Origin: an uncultured Pedobacter sp.
GTDB taxonomy: Bacteria; Bacteroidota; Bacteroidia; Sphingobacteriales; Sphingobacteriaceae
DNA: 47,777 nucleotides
NCBI RefSeq assembly: GCF_946480185.1
Contig: NZ_CAMLIG010000031.1
Location: forward strand, 1 to 47,777
Direction: 5' to 3'
The position numbers and the translations under genes were made by a program. The notes under the pieces were generated by a model. That model did not search any database. It worked only from the letters and a program-made list of their open reading frames with translations, and had not been told where the DNA came from. Position 1 is the stretch's first letter; each line of letters begins with the position of its first letter. Below, piece after piece: positions 15,906-25,360 of the stretch.

Positions 15906-18401
15906 TTACCAAGTTTCTGCTTTTACCTGATCTCTCATTACTTCGAACTTTACACTTGGATCTCTTTCTTCGGGAGCGTTGACGAAGTGGCTGAATCTCT
16001 TTCTCATCTCTGGATTTTCGATAGCCGCTTTCCACTCGCAAGCATAAGTGCTTACCTGGTATTTCATTGCTTCTTCCAGTTCTTCTGCAATACCTAAACT
16101 GTCGTTTACAATTACGTTTCTTAGGTAAGCCATTCCACCGTCCATTTTATTCAACCAAGTAGCAGTACGTGTCAAAGGATCAGCGGTTCTGATGTAAAAC
16201 ATCAAAAATCTATCAAGGTATTTGATACAGGTTTCGCTATCGATATCTGAAGCTAAAAGCTCTGCATGCTGAGGTTTTGAGCCACCGTTTCCGCAGATAA
16301 ATAAGTTCCAGCCTTTTTCTGTAGCGATGATTCCGAAATCCTTTGATTTTGCTTCGGCACATTCACGGATACATCCCGAAACGCCACCTTTAAGCTTATG
16401 CGGAGAACGCAGGCCTTTGTATCTGTTTTCCACTTCAATAGCGAAACTCACACTATCATGCAAACCAAACCGACACCAAGTACTTCCTACACAACTTTTT
16501 ACGGTTCTTAAAGATTTACCGTAAGCATGTCCGCTTTCAAAACCTGCATCAATTAGTTTTCCCCAAATTTCAGGCAAATCAACCAAGTGCGCACCAAACA
16601 AATCGATCCTCTGTCCTCCAGTTATCTTTGTATAGAGGTTATAATCTTTGGCAACCTGACCAATAACAATCAATTTATCAGGCGTAATTTCTCCGCCAGG
16701 AATCCTTGGCACTACAGAATAAGTTCCACCTTTTTGAATGTTGGCCAGAAACCTATCATTGCTATCTTGAATGGTATCTTGTTTTAAAATCAAATCATTC
16801 CATAAACTAGCCAAAATACTCGCTACTGCCGGTTTACAAACTTCACAGCCGTCGCCTTTTCCAAAAGTATCCAGCACTTGGTCGTAAGACTCTATTTTGT
16901 TCATCTTAATCAAATCAAGCAGTTCTTGTCTTGAATAATCAAAATGCTCACACAAAACATTCTTAATGTACATTCCGTTTTCAGTAAGCGTTCCGTTGAT
17001 TAAATCCTTAACCATCGGCACACATCCACCGCAGCCCGTACCTGCTTTGGTACATTTTTTCACCTCATCAAAAGTTTTCAAACCTTGGTCCGCAACGGCA
17101 CAGCAAATTGCACCTTTAGTTACCGCCTCGCAAGAACAGATCAGTGCATCATCGGGCAAACCCATCACACCTGTACTAGCTCCAGCTTCTCCGCCTCTTG
17201 CACCTAAAATTAAATCTTCTGGATTTGGCGGAAGAACGATTTTATTATTGGTAGTCTGCAAAAGCATATTATAAGCATCTGCATCACCTATTAAAATACC
17301 GCCCAAAAGCTGTTTACCATCATTGGTAATGTTTATTCTTTTATAAACGCCTTTATGTGTGTCTTCAAAAATTATGGAAGTACAATCTGGCTCAGAAATA
17401 AAAGCATCGCCAAAACTTGCCACATCAACGCCAATTAGTTTAAGCTTGGTGCTCATGTCAAATCCTTTGAATTTCTTATCGCCTTTGCACAGGAACGAGG
17501 CCACAACTTCTGCCATCTCATAACCAGGAGCAACCAATCCATAAATCATGCTGTTGAACAAAGCGCACTCGCCAATAGCAAATACACTTTCGTCACTGGT
17601 TTGCATAAATTCGTTGACAACGATTCCGCCTCTTGAGCTTACCTCTAAACCACAAAGTCTAGCAATCTCATCTCTCGGGCGAATCCCCGCAGAAATCACC
17701 AACATATCCAAAGCCAGTTCACTTCCATCGGCGAAAGCCAAACCTGTGATTTCTCCGTCACCTAAAACTGCAGATGTATTTTTATTAAGATGAACCGTAA
17801 GGTTTAGTTGAGCCAGTTTTCCTTGCAATAATTTACTACCTGCATCATCAATTTGCCGAGGCATTAAACGCGATGCAAATTCTACGATATGAGTTTCTTT
17901 GATTCCCAGATCAAGCAATGCTTTTCCAGCCTCGAGCCCCAACAAACCGCCACCCATTACTGCGCCCGTTTTGCACTTAGCCGCATGAGCTTTCATTTTA
18001 TCCAAATCCTCTATGGTGCGATAAACAAAAACACCTTCTTTCTCTACACCCGGAATGTTTGGCACAAAAGGCGCAGAACCCGTTGCTATGATAAGATAAT
18101 CATAGCTTTGGGATTTACCACTTTGCGTATGCACTATTTTTTCAGTACGATTGACTTCCGTAACGGCATCGCCTAAAAATAATTGGATATTATTTTCTTG
18201 ATACCAGCTAATGGTAGATAAACTTAAATCTTCTACTGTTTTCCCGTCGAAATAAGAGCTAAGATGAACGCGGTCATAAGCAATACGAGGCTCTTCACCG
18301 AAAACAACCAACTGGAATTCATTTGATTTGGCAACCAATTTTTCACAAAACTTATGGCCAACCATGCCATTTCCTATAATTATTACTTTTTTATTTGCCA
18401 T
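15906..18401 (-). CDS. nirB: Nitrite reductase (NADH) large subunit NirB
   Basis: NirB reduces nitrite to ammonium with NADH. Its 831 residues have the full domain order: an FAD/NAD reductase (FAD loop GNGMVG near 10, NAD loop GGGLLGLE near 150), a BFD [2Fe-2S] domain (C422, C424, C457, C460), a second BFD-like region to ~540, and the siroheme reductase core. The [4Fe-4S]-siroheme site is complete: C637 and C643 in SCVGSTWC, C677 and C681 in SGCIREC. It opens the second leftward run of the island, ahead of nirD, moaCB and moeA. Electrons from nitrate reductase are not needed because it has its own NADH input. Confidence 0.96.
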   Translation of the reverse strand: MANKKVIIIGNGMVGHKFCEKLVAKSNEFQLVVFGEEPRIAYDRVHLSSYFDGKTVEDLSLSTISWYQENNIQLFLGDAVTEVNRTEKIVHTQSGKSQSYDYLIIATGSAPFVPNIPGVEKEGVFVYRTIEDLDKMKAHAAKCKTGAVMGGGLLGLEAGKALLDLGIKETHIVEFASRLMPRQIDDAGSKLLQGKLAQLNLTVHLNKNTSAVLGDGEITGLAFADGSELALDMLVISAGIRPRDEIARLCGLEVSSRGGIVVNEFMQTSDESVFAIGECALFNSMIYGLVAPGYEMAEVVASFLCKGDKKFKGFDMSTKLKLIGVDVASFGDAFISEPDCTSIIFEDTHKGVYKRINITNDGKQLLGGILIGDADAYNMLLQTTNNKIVLPPNPEDLILGARGGEAGASTGVMGLPDDALICSCEAVTKGAICCAVADQGLKTFDEVKKCTKAGTGCGGCVPMVKDLINGTLTENGMYIKNVLCEHFDYSRQELLDLIKMNKIESYDQVLDTFGKGDGCEVCKPAVASILASLWNDLILKQDTIQDSNDRFLANIQKGGTYSVVPRIPGGEITPDKLIVIGQVAKDYNLYTKITGGQRIDLFGAHLVDLPEIWGKLIDAGFESGHAYGKSLRTVKSCVGSTWCRFGLHDSVSFAIEVENRYKGLRSPHKLKGGVSGCIRECAEAKSKDFGIIATEKGWNLFICGNGGSKPQHAELLASDIDSETCIKYLDRFLMFYIRTADPLTRTATWLNKMDGGMAYLRNVIVNDSLGIAEELEEAMKYQVSTYACEWKAAIENPEMRKRFSHFVNAPEERDPSVKFEVMRDQVKAETW

Positions 18402-18919
18402 TTCGGTGATTTTTGAAATTTTACACTTTATTAAAAGCTAAAAAACTACTTAATATAAATTTAATAATCAATATTAATATAAAAACATCATTTTTTACTT
18501 TATAAAAGTACAAAAACACTCAGAAAACACACAATAAAAGCTATTTTTAACTACATTTTTTTATAATTTATAAAATTCATATAAATTATTAATAAGTTTT
18601 TAACAAAATCATTAGCATTAAAAACTATTTTTAATAAAATAACAATAGAATTAGTAACAAATAACACATAATACAGCAAAAAACACAATAAAATAGCCTA
18701 TATTACATACTAAAAGTCACAAAAACGCACTAAAAGAAATTTAAAATGATTTCAAAACTGCAATTATTCAAGAATAAAGTAGAAATAACAATCGTTTTAG
18801 AGAAAACAATCTTAAAAACCAACACATACTACTGGAAGATTAAAATATTTCCAATAAAAAACAGAACAATGAGGTTCAATTGTTAGAAATAGATTAAAAA
18901 AGAAGAATTATTCAGAAAC
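18402..18919. promoter_or_regulatory. 518-bp AT-rich spacer holding the nirB promoter
   Basis: This spacer lies between the end of the pentapeptide-repeat gene and the nirB start, so the promoter of the nirB run must be here. It is very AT-rich, with many A tracts and no open frame of note. I found no clear TAnnTTTG element toward nirB, no TTGA-N6-TCAA dyad like the one before the porin gene, no RNA gene and no convincing terminator for the upstream gene. Confidence 0.5.
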
Positions 18920-19498
18920 TTAGCCCTCTATCAGGATATCGTAGTGGGTCAATAAACCGGCTAGGCCTGCTGTGGAAAAACGAGCTTTCTTAACTCTGTT
19001 ATTCTCTGGGTTTATGGTGTAATTATAAGCGGTCGTAAAATCTACTTTCTCCAAATTGCTTTGGTCAAACTTTGCGTCAGCTAAATCGCACTCTAAAAAT
19101 TTAGACTGGGTTAAATCTGAAGCGTTAAAATCAACCTCTTTTAATGTACAGTTTTCAAAAAGGGTAGCTTTTAGTTTTAGTCGGTAAAAAGAAGACAGAT
19201 TTAAATTGCAACCCTTAAAGGTTACTGAAAAAAGAAAATTATTACAATGTTCAAAATGCAAACCGAGCAGTTTGCAACCAATAAATTCAACGCTTTTAAA
19301 AGATGCCTTGGCAATATTTGCTAAACTTAAATTACAGTCTATAAACTGGCAATGCACAAAATCGATAGCGAATAAATCTGCTTCGGCAAAATCGCAGTTA
19401 TTAAAAACGCAGTCTTCATATTCCCCTTTCGGCAATGGGCTTTGTTTATAACTTTGCCTCTCAAAAGTTTTTCCTTCTACAAAAATACCCACAGACAA
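18920..19498 (-). CDS. Pentapeptide-repeat protein
   Basis: The protein of 192 residues is built of pentapeptide repeats (central Leu or Phe, with Ala, Asn, Asp or Cys nearby) from about residue 25 to 155, for example FNNCDFAEADLFAIDF and LTQSKFLECDLADAKF. These fold as a right-handed four-sided beta helix. The C-terminus, with TAYNYTINPENNRVKKARFS, matches the tail seen in many Bacteroidota members. Some relatives (Qnr, McbG) shield DNA gyrase, but most have no known role, and no resistance should be inferred here. It lies 8 bases downstream of the kup gene, so it is probably co-transcribed with it. Confidence 0.88.
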   Translation of the reverse strand: MSVGIFVEGKTFERQSYKQSPLPKGEYEDCVFNNCDFAEADLFAIDFVHCQFIDCNLSLANIAKASFKSVEFIGCKLLGLHFEHCNNFLFSVTFKGCNLNLSSFYRLKLKATLFENCTLKEVDFNASDLTQSKFLECDLADAKFDQSNLEKVDFTTAYNYTINPENNRVKKARFSTAGLAGLLTHYDILIEG

Positions 19499-19506
19499 CC
19501 AAAAAT

Positions 19507-21444
19507 CTAACCTAATCTAACCAAGTCAACATTATCATGTTCACTCACCATTAGCGGCACTTTCTCTAGGCTCACAAAGCTCAGATCTAAACCAAAACCT
19601 TTCTCCTCTGATAAACTAAAATGCTTTAGAATAAAATAGTAATCTAAGGTTAATTTATCCCAAAAAGATAATTTATTTGATCTTGACAGGATTTTCTCTA
19701 AAACCACGAACCTAAAATCGCCTACCACATTAAATTTACTTAACGAGTGATAACGGCTTGTTATATCTACCTCGTTGTTTTTAACCAATTCTTCAACCAC
19801 TTTTCTAAACAATACGCTAATTTTTTGTTCAATTCTAAAACCTAATTTAAAATCGATTCTTATCAGTTTGCCCGGAATCAAATGTTCTACCTTATAATTG
19901 GTTTGATAAGGCTCGTCCACAACGTCAACATGCACTAACCAATAAACATCGGCTCGTTTAGGCTTTTTCTGCAGAATAGAGTAAATAATTTTAGATTCAA
20001 TTTCTGAAGAGAAATTTGCACTGGTTAAATACACCAATTGCGAAGCAAATTTCGGAACAGTTTCATCCACACTAAGTTCCTTAATCACATCAAAATACTG
20101 TTCAATTTCAACAAATTTCACAAATCTGTTTTTGATTTTACGGGCAGAATACCACGCCCACATTACGCTAAACAAAACCGTACCTATTAAAACAGTAAAC
20201 CAGCCACCATGTAAAAACTTAGCAAGGTTTCCGGCAAAGAAAATACTTTCTAATGCCCCATAAACCAATATAAAAATCCCAATTAGGTAATTTGGATACT
20301 TCTTCTTTTTGAGGAAAACTGATAGCAACACAGTAGTCATCAACATGGCAATGGTAATGGACAAGCCATAAGCGGCCTCCATGTTTTCTGAACGACGGAA
20401 ATAAAATACAACCATTAAACAGCCAGCCCACAACAACCAGTTCATACTAGGTACATAAAGCTGTCCTTTCGCTTCTGACGGATAGTTTATCTTTACTTTA
20501 GGCCAAATATTTAACCTTACCGCCTCAGATATTAACGTAAAAGAGCCGGAAATTAAGGCCTGACTAGCAATAATAGCTGCAGCCGTTGCTATAGAAATTC
20601 CGAAAATCAAAAACCAACTCGGCATCATTGTAAAAAACGGATTCCTATTATCTAGCAACTCGTTTTGAATGTTCCATAAGTAAACGCCTTGTCCAAAATA
20701 ATTTAATATCAAACAAGTTTTTACGTAAATCCAACTTACCCTAATATTCTTACGTCCGCAATGCCCTAAGTCAGAATACAGCGCTTCTGCACCTGTTGTA
20801 CATAAAAAAACTGCTCCTAAAATCCCCAATGAAGATGGGCTGGTGATTAAAAGATGAACTGCGTAATAAGGGTTAAGTGCTTTTAAAATCACAGGAAAGT
20901 GTATAATATAACTCACGCCCAATACGCCCATCATGGTAAACCAGATAAACATAATTGGTCCAAAAGCTTTACCCACCAAAGAAGTACCAAACTGCTGAAT
21001 AACAAATAGGAGCGTTATAATTGCAATTACGATTGGGATGGTCTGCAAATTTGGAGAGAAAATTTCTAATCCCTCAATGGCGGCAGAAATGGTGATAGGT
21101 GGCGTTATGATCCCGTCGGCCAATAATGCGCAGCCTCCAATAATGGCTGGAACAACCAACCACTTTGCCCGCCTTTTCACTAAAGAATAAAGTGAGAATA
21201 TCCCACCCTCTCCTTTATTGTCGGCTTTTAATGTAATTAAAACGTATTTAATAGTAGTTTGCAAAGTTAGCGTCCAAAACACGCAACTCAGTCCGCCTAA
21301 AATAAGTTCTTTTGATATAATATGATCACCAATAATCGCTTTAAAAACATAAAGTGGAGATGTACCAATGTCTCCGTAAATTATCCCAAGGCTTATGAGT
21401 ACGCCCGCTGCAGATAATTTATTTAAGTTGAAATGCTTAGACAA
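19507..21444 (-). CDS. kup: KUP-family potassium uptake transporter
   Basis: This is a proton-coupled potassium symporter of the inner membrane. The N-terminus has the KUP signature GIIYGDIGTSPLYVFKAI (residues ~20-37). About twelve membrane helices follow to residue ~430, then a hydrophilic cytoplasmic C-terminal domain of ~200 residues, giving the normal total length of 645. LGHCGRKNIRVSW and ADGIITPPITISAAIEGLE are further conserved segments. It is divergent from the T9SS-tagged protein gene and heads a two-gene unit with the pentapeptide-repeat gene. Confidence 0.95.
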   Translation of the reverse strand: MSKHFNLNKLSAAGVLISLGIIYGDIGTSPLYVFKAIIGDHIISKELILGGLSCVFWTLTLQTTIKYVLITLKADNKGEGGIFSLYSLVKRRAKWLVVPAIIGGCALLADGIITPPITISAAIEGLEIFSPNLQTIPIVIAIITLLFVIQQFGTSLVGKAFGPIMFIWFTMMGVLGVSYIIHFPVILKALNPYYAVHLLITSPSSLGILGAVFLCTTGAEALYSDLGHCGRKNIRVSWIYVKTCLILNYFGQGVYLWNIQNELLDNRNPFFTMMPSWFLIFGISIATAAAIIASQALISGSFTLISEAVRLNIWPKVKINYPSEAKGQLYVPSMNWLLWAGCLMVVFYFRRSENMEAAYGLSITIAMLMTTVLLSVFLKKKKYPNYLIGIFILVYGALESIFFAGNLAKFLHGGWFTVLIGTVLFSVMWAWYSARKIKNRFVKFVEIEQYFDVIKELSVDETVPKFASQLVYLTSANFSSEIESKIIYSILQKKPKRADVYWLVHVDVVDEPYQTNYKVEHLIPGKLIRIDFKLGFRIEQKISVLFRKVVEELVKNNEVDITSRYHSLSKFNVVGDFRFVVLEKILSRSNKLSFWDKLTLDYYFILKHFSLSEEKGFGLDLSFVSLEKVPLMVSEHDNVDLVRLG

Positions 21445-21608
21445 AATATAAATAATTAATTGCGCAAATTAAAGCAAAATATTTCAATCGTAACTTTTAA
21501 AATTCTGTAACGTATAATTTTATTTACATCGGTAAAATGAAGAATGTTAAAATTTGTTAACAACTGCAAATTATCCAAAATAGTATGAATTATTAAAAAT
21601 TTAATCTA

Positions 21609-21616
21609 TACTTTTG
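21609..21616 (+). promoter_or_regulatory. Bacteroidota -7 promoter element candidate for the T9SS protein gene
   Basis: TACTTTTG matches the Bacteroidota -7 consensus TAnnTTTG and lies 14 bases before the ATG at 21631. No -33 TTTG is seen at the usual distance, so this is a weak call. Confidence 0.35.
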
Positions 21617-21630
21617 TTTAAGAATTAAAA

Positions 21631-22200
21631 ATGGAAACAAAACACATCATAAAACCGCTATTTGCACTGCTATTAACTGCAAGTTTTGCAGTTATGATGC
21701 CGGCTTTTGCGAAAAGCCATGCTAGTGTTGGAGATTCCACCTTAATAAAATCGACGTTAAAATTTAAAGATAACCGACCAAACAGACCTGTTTTTGAAAC
21801 TACTTTTAAAACAGATTTTGATGCTTTTATGTTTAAAATGACCAGTTTAAAAAGTAGCGTAAGCCCAGATAAAACTGTTAACAGTAATAAAAGTTCATCG
21901 GCAAAAACATTGTCTTCAGTTGCTTTAGATTTACAGAAACCGATTGATAATGTTAAGGTTTATCCAAATCCAGTTTCTGACCAATTAAATTTATCATATT
22001 CTTTAAAAAAAGAAGGATTTGTAACTATAAAAGTTTTAGACTTATTAGGTAATGATGTGCTTACTTTGCTTAACGAAAAACTTCCTGCCGGCGTACAGTC
22101 AAACAAGTTTATGATTGAAAGCAAGTTAAATACAGGTTTCTATTTCGTAAGGATTATTTCAGGCTCTAATTCAATTGTAAAAAGAATTTCAGTACTGTAA
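21631..22200 (+). CDS. Small secreted protein with type IX secretion C-terminal domain
   Basis: A signal peptide (residues 1-28, MMPAFAKS at its end) leads to a low-complexity, Ser/Lys/Asp-rich stretch to ~105. A type A T9SS sorting domain then begins at VYPNPVSDQLNLSY (residues 110-123) and ends in the usual GFYFVRIISGSNSIVKRISVL-like strand pair. The domain directs export by the type IX system and attachment or release at the cell surface. At 189 residues there is almost no cargo between signal and sorting domain. The function is unknown. It stands alone, with a terminator behind it. Confidence 0.85.
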   Translation: METKHIIKPLFALLLTASFAVMMPAFAKSHASVGDSTLIKSTLKFKDNRPNRPVFETTFKTDFDAFMFKMTSLKSSVSPDKTVNSNKSSSAKTLSSVALDLQKPIDNVKVYPNPVSDQLNLSYSLKKEGFVTIKVLDLLGNDVLTLLNEKLPAGVQSNKFMIESKLNTGFYFVRIISGSNSIVKRISVL

Positions 22201-22218
22201 TTTGAATATTATTTTTTG

Positions 22219-22251
22219 AAAGCCCTGGTGATGATCATCGGGGCTTTTTTA
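22219..22251 (+). terminator. Terminator after the T9SS protein gene
   Basis: AAGCCC pairs with GGGGCTT around the inner palindrome GATGATCATC, and a run of six T residues follows. It lies about 20 bases after the stop codon at 22200. Confidence 0.8.
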
Positions 22252-22273
22252 TTTTTGTTGAAATTTTATAAAT

Positions 22274-22885
22274 ATGAAGATTATTGCAATAGGCAGAAAT
22301 TATGCTGAGCATGCTATAGAGCTAAATAATGAAATCCCTGAAAATCCAGTTTTGTTCTTAAAACCCGACACTGCTGTTTTAAAAGGAAATAAAGCGTTTT
22401 ATCATCCAAAGTTTTCCAATGAAATTCATCATGAGGTTGAAGTAGTTTTAAAAGTTTGCAAGGAAGGGAAATTTATAGCCGAAAAATTTGCTCATAAATA
22501 CTATGAAGAGATCGGTTTGGGTATTGATTTTACCGCCCGTGACGTACAAGCTCAACAAAAAGCAAAGGGCTTACCTTGGGAAATCGCGAAAGCTTTTGAT
22601 AACTCTGCGCCTGTAAGTGAGTTTATCGCCAAAACTGAATTGGATGATCTGAACAATCTGGAATTTAAGCTATTGATAAATGACGAATTGAAGCAGATAG
22701 GCAACACCTCGCAAATGTTGCACAGTTTCGATAAAATCATCAGCTATGCATCTCAGTACTTCACGTTAAAAAAAGGAGATTTGATTTTTACAGGTACACC
22801 TGCCGGCGTATCAAAAGTGAACATCGGCGATAAGCTAACAGGTTTTTTACAAGGCAAAGAACTGCTGAATTTTGAAATTAAATAA
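22274..22885 (+). CDS. Fumarylacetoacetate hydrolase (FAH) family protein
   Basis: The protein has 203 residues and the FAH catalytic fold, whose members hydrolyse or decarboxylate 2-oxo or dicarbonyl compounds using a metal. IGRNYAEHAIELN opens the domain. Metal ligands are visible in HHEVEVVLKV (E-x-E, near residue 56) and in the Asp of GLGIDFTARDVQ (near 86), and GDLIFTGTPAGVSKV (near 170) is the conserved C-terminal loop. The closest functional group is the short oxaloacetate tautomerase/acylpyruvase type (YcgM/FAHD1-like), but the substrate cannot be fixed from sequence. It lies 12 bases ahead of the M23 peptidase gene. Confidence 0.87.
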   Translation: MKIIAIGRNYAEHAIELNNEIPENPVLFLKPDTAVLKGNKAFYHPKFSNEIHHEVEVVLKVCKEGKFIAEKFAHKYYEEIGLGIDFTARDVQAQQKAKGLPWEIAKAFDNSAPVSEFIAKTELDDLNNLEFKLLINDELKQIGNTSQMLHSFDKIISYASQYFTLKKGDLIFTGTPAGVSKVNIGDKLTGFLQGKELLNFEIK

Positions 22886-22897
22886 AACACCCTATCA

Positions 22898-24619
22898 ATG
22901 ATCAAACTACCGAAGTTAAGCTTCATTATTTTATTGAATATTATTGTTTTTTCTGACGTAGCAAAATGCCAGGACAGCAGTTTACCGGCCATTTCCTCAG
23001 ATTATTTTAGAAACCCATTAGACATACCGCTTTATCTGGCCGGAAATTTCGGCGAAATTAGGCCTAACCATTTTCACTCTGGTTTGGATATAAAAACCAA
23101 CCAACGCGAAGGCTTACCAGTTTATGCTGTTGCCGATGGCTACGTATCCAGAATTCGAGTACAAATTGGCGGTTTTGGCAATGCTTTATACATCAATCAT
23201 CCAAATGGAATAACCAGCGTTTACGGTCATCTTCAGAAATTTAATCCTCTGATTGCCATGCGCTCAAAAGCGATGCAGTATACAAAGCAGAGCTTTCCAA
23301 TTGATTTTATGCTTACGCCGATTGAAATTCCGGTAAAAAAAGGTGATATCATTGCTTATTCCGGAAACACCGGTGGCTCTGCAGGCCCGCATCTCCATTT
23401 TGAACTTCGGAACACAAAAACCGAAGAAACCATCAATCCTTTAACATTGGGAATTAAGATTAAAGACACCATTAAGCCACAAATGACGGCGTTTTATCTT
23501 TACAAAACCAATAAATCTGTTTTTAACGAACATACACCAAAACAGTATTTTGCAACCCACGGTACTAATGGAATTTATACTTTAGGAAAAATAGGTACAA
23601 TTGCCGTTAATGGAGAATTTGGTTTGGGAATTACCGCTTTTGACCAACAAAACGGAAGCGCAAACCATAACGGGCTATTTTCAACCCTTATTAAACTCGA
23701 CGGAGAAACAATTTATGAAACGGTGATTGATAAATTCGCTTTTGAGAATTCAAGAGCTGTAAATGCCTATATTGATTATTACAGCAAATTAAGCTCTGGC
23801 AGAGTGATACAAAAAGGTTTTATTGCCGAAGATCCTAAAGTTAGATTTTTTAAAGCTTCAAAAAACAATGGATTAATAGAGCTTACAGATAATGCAACTC
23901 ACAAGATAGATTATATATTGAAAGATAATGCAGGTAATGAGTCTGTACTTAGTTTCAACGTTAAAAACAATGATGCTTTATATCGTAAACCTTCTGAGAA
24001 TAAAGGAATATTTATGAGTTACAAAACGGCGAATAAGTATGAAAATGATAAAGTTAAGATGAATTTGCCCGCTGGTATTTTGTATAATGATTTGTATTTT
24101 GACTACGCTGAAAAAGCAAAGCCGAGTTATGCAGCATCTAAGATTTATCAGTTACACAATAAATATACGCCATTACACAACACTTTTGATTTGGCAATAA
24201 AAGCTGACTCCAACAGTTTTTCACATGCTGATAAATTAATAATTTACCAGCTAGAAACGGGTTCACAAGGCGGGATTTTTAAGGATGGCTACGTAATTGC
24301 CAACCCAAAAACTTTTGGGAATTTCTGTATCAGAGCGGATAGTGTTGCTCCTGTAATTTCCGCGATAAACGTTAAAGACGGCATCAATCTATCAAAACAG
24401 CCCAATATGGTTTTTAAGATCTCGGACAATCTTTCTGGAATAAAAAGCTTTAATGCCTATATTGATAACCAATGGGTATTAATGGAATACGATATTAGAA
24501 ACGGCAGGTTATGGCACACATTTGACGAAAAAACAGGCTTCGGCAAACATATTTTTAAGTTGTTGGTTACAGATAATAAAGAAAATACCAAAACTTATCA
24601 AATCACTTTTTATAGATAA
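22898..24619 (+). CDS. Secreted M23 (LytM-type) metallopeptidase
   Basis: The protein has an N-terminal hydrophobic signal (residues 1-24) and an M23 domain at ~45-190. The zinc site is H60-x3-D64 (HFHSGLD) and H167, with H165 in GPHLHFE as the catalytic base side; SVYGHL (near 107) is also conserved. Such enzymes cut peptidoglycan cross-bridges or act as activators of amidases. The ~380 residues after the domain are beta-rich and resemble Ig-like or adhesive modules, without a T9SS tag. The next gene starts 6 bases later, so the FAH, M23 and bcp genes form one unit. Confidence 0.92.
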   Translation: MIKLPKLSFIILLNIIVFSDVAKCQDSSLPAISSDYFRNPLDIPLYLAGNFGEIRPNHFHSGLDIKTNQREGLPVYAVADGYVSRIRVQIGGFGNALYINHPNGITSVYGHLQKFNPLIAMRSKAMQYTKQSFPIDFMLTPIEIPVKKGDIIAYSGNTGGSAGPHLHFELRNTKTEETINPLTLGIKIKDTIKPQMTAFYLYKTNKSVFNEHTPKQYFATHGTNGIYTLGKIGTIAVNGEFGLGITAFDQQNGSANHNGLFSTLIKLDGETIYETVIDKFAFENSRAVNAYIDYYSKLSSGRVIQKGFIAEDPKVRFFKASKNNGLIELTDNATHKIDYILKDNAGNESVLSFNVKNNDALYRKPSENKGIFMSYKTANKYENDKVKMNLPAGILYNDLYFDYAEKAKPSYAASKIYQLHNKYTPLHNTFDLAIKADSNSFSHADKLIIYQLETGSQGGIFKDGYVIANPKTFGNFCIRADSVAPVISAINVKDGINLSKQPNMVFKISDNLSGIKSFNAYIDNQWVLMEYDIRNGRLWHTFDEKTGFGKHIFKLLVTDNKENTKTYQITFYR

Positions 24620-24625
24620 TACAAT

Positions 24626-25087
24626 ATGGAAAATTTAAAAGTAGGTGATGTAGCACCAAATTTTACTGCCAACAATCAAAATAACGAAGCGGTTAGCCTT
24701 TCTAACTTTAAAGGCAAGAAGGTAATCCTTTATTTTTACCCGAAAGACAATACGCCAGGTTGCAATGCGGAAGCTTGTAGTTTTAGAGACAACTACCAGC
24801 TTTTTGTGAACAAAGGCTTTGAGGTTATAGGTGTTAGCACCGATGATGAAAAATCGCACAAAAAGTTTGAAGCAAAATTCGAGCTTCCGTTCACTTTAAT
24901 TGCTGATACTGAAAAAGCTATTGTAGAAGCTTATGGCGTTTGGGTGGAGAAAAGCATGTACGGAAAAACCTATATGGGAACTGCCCGCAAAACTTTTGTG
25001 ATTGATGAAGAAGGAAAAATTATTTTAATAATTGATAAGGTGGACACCAAAAATGCATCGCAACAATTGATGGATTTATTAGGATAA
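24626..25087 (+). CDS. bcp: Thioredoxin-dependent thiol peroxidase (Bcp/PrxQ)
   Basis: This peroxiredoxin reduces hydrogen peroxide and organic hydroperoxides using thioredoxin. The peroxidatic cysteine is C46 in YPKDNTPGCNAEAC, and the resolving cysteine is C51, the spacing of the atypical two-cysteine PrxQ group. The length of 153 residues is normal, and the C-terminal GTARKTFVIDEEGKI is conserved. It is the last gene of a three-gene unit with FAH and M23 and is followed by a strong terminator. Confidence 0.96.
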   Translation: MENLKVGDVAPNFTANNQNNEAVSLSNFKGKKVILYFYPKDNTPGCNAEACSFRDNYQLFVNKGFEVIGVSTDDEKSHKKFEAKFELPFTLIADTEKAIVEAYGVWVEKSMYGKTYMGTARKTFVIDEEGKIILIIDKVDTKNASQQLMDLLG

Positions 25088-25094
25088 TTAAATT

Positions 25095-25132
25095 AAACCT
25101 CTTTTGAACCCTATTTTCAAAAGAGGTTTTTT
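25095..25132 (+). terminator. Terminator after bcp
   Basis: A 14-bp stem (AAACCTCTTTTGAA, 25095-25108, with its complement ending at 25129) encloses a 7-base loop and ends in a run of T. It begins 7 bases after the bcp stop codon. Confidence 0.92.
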
Positions 25133-25145
25133 CTCGAAATCTCAC

Positions 25146-25279
25146 ACTCGTTTATTGTTTCCTAAGGATCAATAAATGCCTATCTGAAACCCGAGGACTC
25201 CGTCCGGTAATTTAAACTATCTCTTATTTCCAGCAATACCTAACTTATCCTCATATCGAATGTTTTCGTTTAAGGTTCA
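25146..25279. repeat. Copy 1 of a ~134-bp direct repeat flanking the toxin-antitoxin segment
   Basis: The first ~92 bases match a second copy at 26461 closely, including GGATCAATAAATGCCTATCT, CTCCGTCCGGTA and ACTATCTCTTATTTCCAGCA. Similarity then fades out by ~25279. CTCG at 25147 can pair with CGAG at 25192, and GGAC-TCC-GTCC forms a small hairpin. No coding potential is seen. The rest of the 273-bp gap between bcp and the toxin gene holds nothing I can identify. Confidence 0.8.
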
Positions 25280-25360
25280 CTTGGAGTTTTCTACAGTTCT
25301 ATAGGATGGATGTCTTTTTAAAGAGGATACAATAAATTATATTATCGACGAGCAGAATTT

